A DNA stretch of 7,517 bases, taken from positions 1 to 7,517 of the forward strand of contig PFLI01000060.1 of assembly GCA_002785065.1 (NCBI GenBank), written 5' to 3'. Of the stretch, positions 5,833 through 7,517 are shown one piece after another. This DNA comes from Candidatus Roizmanbacteria bacterium CG_4_10_14_0_8_um_filter_33_9. Its GTDB lineage: Bacteria > Patescibacteriota > Microgenomatia > UBA1406 > GWC2-37-13. Made by a program: the position numbers and the translations under genes. Numbering within the stretch: the stretch's first letter is position 1; every line of letters starts with the position of its first letter. The notes beneath the pieces are model-generated. The model saw only the letters and a program-made list of their open reading frames with translations, was not told the DNA's origin and ran no database searches.

Positions 5833-7472
5833 AAGATATTAATGACAGAATCCATGAACCCTTAAATGCCGCTCTTTATGCCAGAGTTTCCACTGGTAGG
5901 CAGGAGAATGAGCAGACTATTGAATCACAACTGGACGAGGTTAAAAGAAAAATAACTGCTGATGGTAATGTGCTTTTACCTAATAATATTTTTATTGATG
6001 ATGGCTGGAGTGGTGAGATGATTGCTAGGCCTTCACTTGATTTAATGAGGGATGCTGCTAAAGAAGAAAAATTTAATGCTATCTATGTTTATGATCGGGG
6101 CAGATTGTCTAGGACCTTTGCCCATCAGGAAATAATCATTGAGGAGTTAGCCGATAGAGACATTAAGTTTATATCTTTGCACGATGTGCAGGCAGACAGT
6201 CCAGAAACAAGAGTGCTACAAAGCATGCAGGGTGTCTTCCACGAGTATGAACGGGTGAAGATTGCCGAGAGAATGAGGCGGGGAAAGCTATATAAGGCTA
6301 GACAGGGAGTTATTATCAACGGAGAGCCATTATATGGTCTTAAATTTGTTAGAAGCGGTCCGAAAGAGCCTCTAAGATGTGTTATTGATGATGACGAAGC
6401 AAAGGCAGTTCGGCTTATATGGAATTGGTTTGGAGTGGATAAGTTTTCAATCAATCAGATACAAAAGCATCTTTACGATTTAGATATTAAGCCTAGGAAA
6501 AGAAAAAGTGATTTTTGGACGAAGGGACCGATTGTTAGAATATTAAAATGTGACACTTATGCTACCGGTAAGGCTTATTACAATAAATCAGAGGCAGTAG
6601 TGGCTAAAAACCCAATTAAAGATAGGAAATATAAGAAAATAAAAAAGACGAGCAGACGGTTAAGGGGAAGAGAGGATTGGATTTCTTTTAAGGTCCCTCA
6701 ATTAATTAAAGATTATGGCCTTTATGAGAAGATTCAAAAGATTCTAGATTTTAATAAAAAATATGCCAATAAACAAAGGAAATACGATTATCTGCTTTCT
6801 GGTTTAACTTATTGCGGCTGCGGGAATAGAAGAGTTGGTGATGGATGTAGCAAATCTGGGAGTTATTACTATCGTTGTATCGAGAGATTAAGAAGCCATC
6901 CGTATCCTAATAGGTGTAATTCCAGTGGAGTAAATGCGGCAGTTTTGGATGGAATGGTGTGGCATGAGCTTAAAAATAAGCTTTTTGATTATTCAATAAT
7001 GAGGAAATATGCTGATAAATGGCTCCAATCGTTCTCAATGACAAGCAGTGAAGATCTGTTAGAGCGTCAAAGATTATTAGAAATGATAAAGAAGGTTGAG
7101 GACGAAGAAAATCGATATTCTAGGGCTTATGGAGTAAATACTTTAGAATTTGAGCAATTCCAAGATTTAATGAATGACGCTAAGAAAAGAAAATTGGCTT
7201 ATCAAAAACAAGTGACTGATTTACTCTGTAAAAATGAGAAAATTAACTTACCAATTCAGGCTGATGAATTAGCCCATGAAGCAATGGAGGTAGTTAAGAA
7301 TATAGATCTTGCTGATAAATTTAAGGTCGTTCGGGATATAATAGACAAAGTTATCGTTTCAGAAAGGAGCGGAGCAGAAGTATGGGCACATTTACCATTA
7401 CCAATACAAATCACCGAAAAGTTGGGATATGGGCTTGAGCGTAGGCATCGTCGGCTTACCCAACGTCGGTAA
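5829..7472 (+). CDS. Large serine recombinase (integrase), C-terminus altered by integration
   Basis: A 547-residue site-specific recombinase of the large serine family. The N-terminal resolvase domain (about 13-150) has YARVSTGRQ with catalytic Ser21 and the arginine-bearing RGRLSR (90-95). The 'Recombinase' DNA-binding domain covers about 160-300. A zinc ribbon at about 325-365 has C329, C331, C350, C363. A charged coiled coil (about 405-465) and C-terminal domain follow. It cuts both strands at att sites, joining through phosphoserine links. Its last eight residues (HRRLTQRR) are encoded by host ychF DNA read out of frame. In the circular element the frame would instead continue at base 83 for 51 more codons, making 590 residues. 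The start overlaps the excisionase-like stop (ATGA). The gene ends 44 bases inside the ychF copy that starts at 7429. Integrated-form activity may differ from that of the circular form. Confidence 0.95.
   Translation: MKDINDRIHEPLNAALYARVSTGRQENEQTIESQLDEVKRKITADGNVLLPNNIFIDDGWSGEMIARPSLDLMRDAAKEEKFNAIYVYDRGRLSRTFAHQEIIIEELADRDIKFISLHDVQADSPETRVLQSMQGVFHEYERVKIAERMRRGKLYKARQGVIINGEPLYGLKFVRSGPKEPLRCVIDDDEAKAVRLIWNWFGVDKFSINQIQKHLYDLDIKPRKRKSDFWTKGPIVRILKCDTYATGKAYYNKSEAVVAKNPIKDRKYKKIKKTSRRLRGREDWISFKVPQLIKDYGLYEKIQKILDFNKKYANKQRKYDYLLSGLTYCGCGNRRVGDGCSKSGSYYYRCIERLRSHPYPNRCNSSGVNAAVLDGMVWHELKNKLFDYSIMRKYADKWLQSFSMTSSEDLLERQRLLEMIKKVEDEENRYSRAYGVNTLEFEQFQDLMNDAKKRKLAYQKQVTDLLCKNEKINLPIQADELAHEAMEVVKNIDLADKFKVVRDIIDKVIVSERSGAEVWAHLPLPIQITEKLGYGLERRHRRLTQRR
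7337..7342 (+). promoter_or_regulatory. Possible outward -10 box for ychF within the recombinase gene
   Basis: A perfect TATAAT lies 87 bases before the new ychF ATG, with no good -35 and no TG extension. By base composition alone several TATAAT hexamers are expected in a window this AT-rich, so this is weak evidence. It is listed because the displaced ychF needs a promoter and the ribosome site described at 7371 lies just downstream. Confidence 0.25.
7382..7438 (+). CDS. Possible 18-codon leader ORF coupled to ychF
   Basis: ATG 7382 opens an 18-codon frame (MGTFTITNTNHRKVGIWA) ending at TGA 7436-7438, inside the recombinase gene in another frame. It has the best Shine-Dalgarno site I saw in the window: GGAG at 7371-7374, seven bases upstream, with a second GGAG at 7366. 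Its stop lies seven bases past the ychF ATG (7429), an overlap suited to termination-reinitiation. The ychF ATG itself has only a poorly placed GGGA. A short ORF can arise by chance and its product is probably irrelevant. The value of the feature would be in delivering ribosomes to ychF. Confidence 0.3.
   Translation: MGTFTITNTNHRKVGIWA
7417..7429 (+). repeat. Right arm of attP inverted repeat
   Basis: aaaagttgggata is the inverted partner (11/13) of 97-109, again 14 bases from the shared GG (7444-7445). The A of the ychF start codon is the last base of this arm, so recombinase binding, recombinase coding and the ychF start overlap here. Confidence 0.65.
7417..7472. other. Right attachment junction
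   Basis: This is the hybrid site at the right end: an element half (7417-7445) and a host half (7446 onward). The crossover is most likely at GG 7444-7445, the symmetry centre of the two arms. It corresponds to 81-82 at the left junction. The local sequences agtaGGcatc-like (right) and cgtcGGgata-like (left) share gt, GG and at at matching positions. All bases from 7429 to 7445 are coding in two frames: recombinase and ychF. Confidence 0.7.
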
Positions 7473-7517
7473 ATCGACTCTGTTTAACGCCCTGCTCAAA
7501 AAGCAGGTGGCTTTGGT
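7429..7517 (+). CDS. ychF: YchF/Obg-like P-loop ATPase, 5' part with element-supplied start
   Basis: From ATG 7429 the frame reads MGLSVGIVGLPNVGKSTLFNALLKKQVALV and runs off the window. GLPNVGKST (residues 9-17) is the characteristic P-loop of YchF/OLA1, a conserved translation-factor-class ATPase that binds ribosomes and is linked to stress responses. Codons 1-6 come from the element; the host equivalents (MNLSVG) remain at 66-83. The peptide starts differ only at residue 2, so the protein is essentially intact. Its natural leaderless promoter is lost. Expression now depends on the recombinase operon, on a possible internal promoter, or on coupling to a short leader ORF. The recombinase stop lies 44 bases inside this gene. 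G+C here is clearly higher (31/60 in 7441-7500) than in the element. Confidence 0.95.
   Translation, partial: MGLSVGIVGLPNVGKSTLFNALLKKQVAL

Larger units (their letters stand above)
82..7445 (+). mobile_element. Integrative element in ychF (large serine recombinase type)
   Basis: An element of about 7.4 kb separates the first codons of ychF (66-82) from the rest of the gene (7446 onward). Boundaries come from three agreeing signals. The host ychF peptide MNLSVG stops matching after about 85. The same peptide start (MGLSVG) reappears at 7429 and continues into GIVGLPNVGKST. An imperfect inverted repeat (97-109 and 7417-7429) is centred on a GG shared by both ends (81-82 and 7444-7445). The element carries its own large serine recombinase, excisionase-like HTH protein and AAA+-like ATPase, plus an AT-rich cargo. 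No relaxase, coupling protein or phage structural gene is visible, so it is neither a recognisable ICE nor a complete prophage. Exact ends are inferred; the crossover could be shifted by about 3 bases. Confidence 0.85.

Noticed and set aside
6125..6454. Open frame of 109 codons on the minus strand inside the recombinase gene.
   Set aside because: It lies antisense to the conserved catalytic and DNA-binding domains, has no ribosome site or recognisable product, and is a by-product of the sense coding.
78..7429. Direct repeat gtcgggata (78-86) / gttgggata (7421-7429), 8 of 9, as the att core or a target duplication.
   Set aside because: Recombining at this repeat would give MNLSVGIWA and then a stop in the ychF frame, so it cannot be the original site. 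The GGGATA at 7424 is instead the inverted partner of 97-102.
1..7517. CRISPR array, tRNA, rRNA, or tRNA attachment site.
   Set aside because: I saw no regularly spaced repeats and no cloverleaf or rRNA-like segments; the insertion target is a protein gene, not a tRNA.

Overview
The window looks like a small integrative element caught inside the 5' end of a bacterial ychF gene. The host is probably a candidate-phyla-radiation (Patescibacteria-type) bacterium. Reasons: UGA is used as an ordinary stop, Shine-Dalgarno sites are scarce, several -10 boxes sit 6-9 bases before an ATG (leaderless or near-leaderless mRNAs), and the gene set (DUF5659, excisionase-like protein, large serine recombinase) is one I associate with those genomes. 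The phylum call is inference.

Layout. Bases 1-82 are host DNA: the ychF promoter and the first codons of ychF (MNLSVG). The element runs from about 82 to about 7445. From 7446 the host ychF resumes and leaves the window after encoding the P-loop. Inside the element, 83-238 is an open frame with no start codon. It fits exactly, and in frame, onto the 3' end of the recombinase gene when the element is circular. Bases 239-3600 are a very AT-rich cargo: a zinc-ribbon protein, a cysteine-rich membrane-anchored protein, a membrane-anchored HExxH metallopeptidase-like protein, and a protein I do not recognise. An intrinsic terminator (3602-3630) closes the cargo. A second promoter starts a tightly coupled backbone operon (3667-7472): DUF5659 protein, small helical protein, AAA+-like ATPase, small protein, excisionase-like HTH protein, large serine recombinase.

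The main discovery is at the ends. The inferred attP lies inside the recombinase gene. Joining 7445 to 83 extends the recombinase frame by 51 codons, giving 590 residues, against 547 when integrated with eight host-derived residues at the end. The junction lies at the centre of a 13-base inverted repeat (11/13), with a GG as the likely crossover dinucleotide. In another frame the same recombinase codons supply a new ATG and the first codons of ychF (MGLSVG), replacing the host's MNLSVG. The nucleotides differ widely (10/17 identical) while the peptide is nearly the same, as if protein-level selection preserves ychF after insertion. Integration therefore does three things: it changes the recombinase C-terminus, takes ychF from its own leaderless promoter and makes it the last gene of the element's operon, and turns the old ychF promoter toward the cargo.

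Base composition falls into three tiers in 60-base samples I counted: host flank 31/60 G+C (7441-7500), backbone 20-28/60, cargo 14-15/60. The cargo is therefore likely of separate origin from the recombination/replication backbone.
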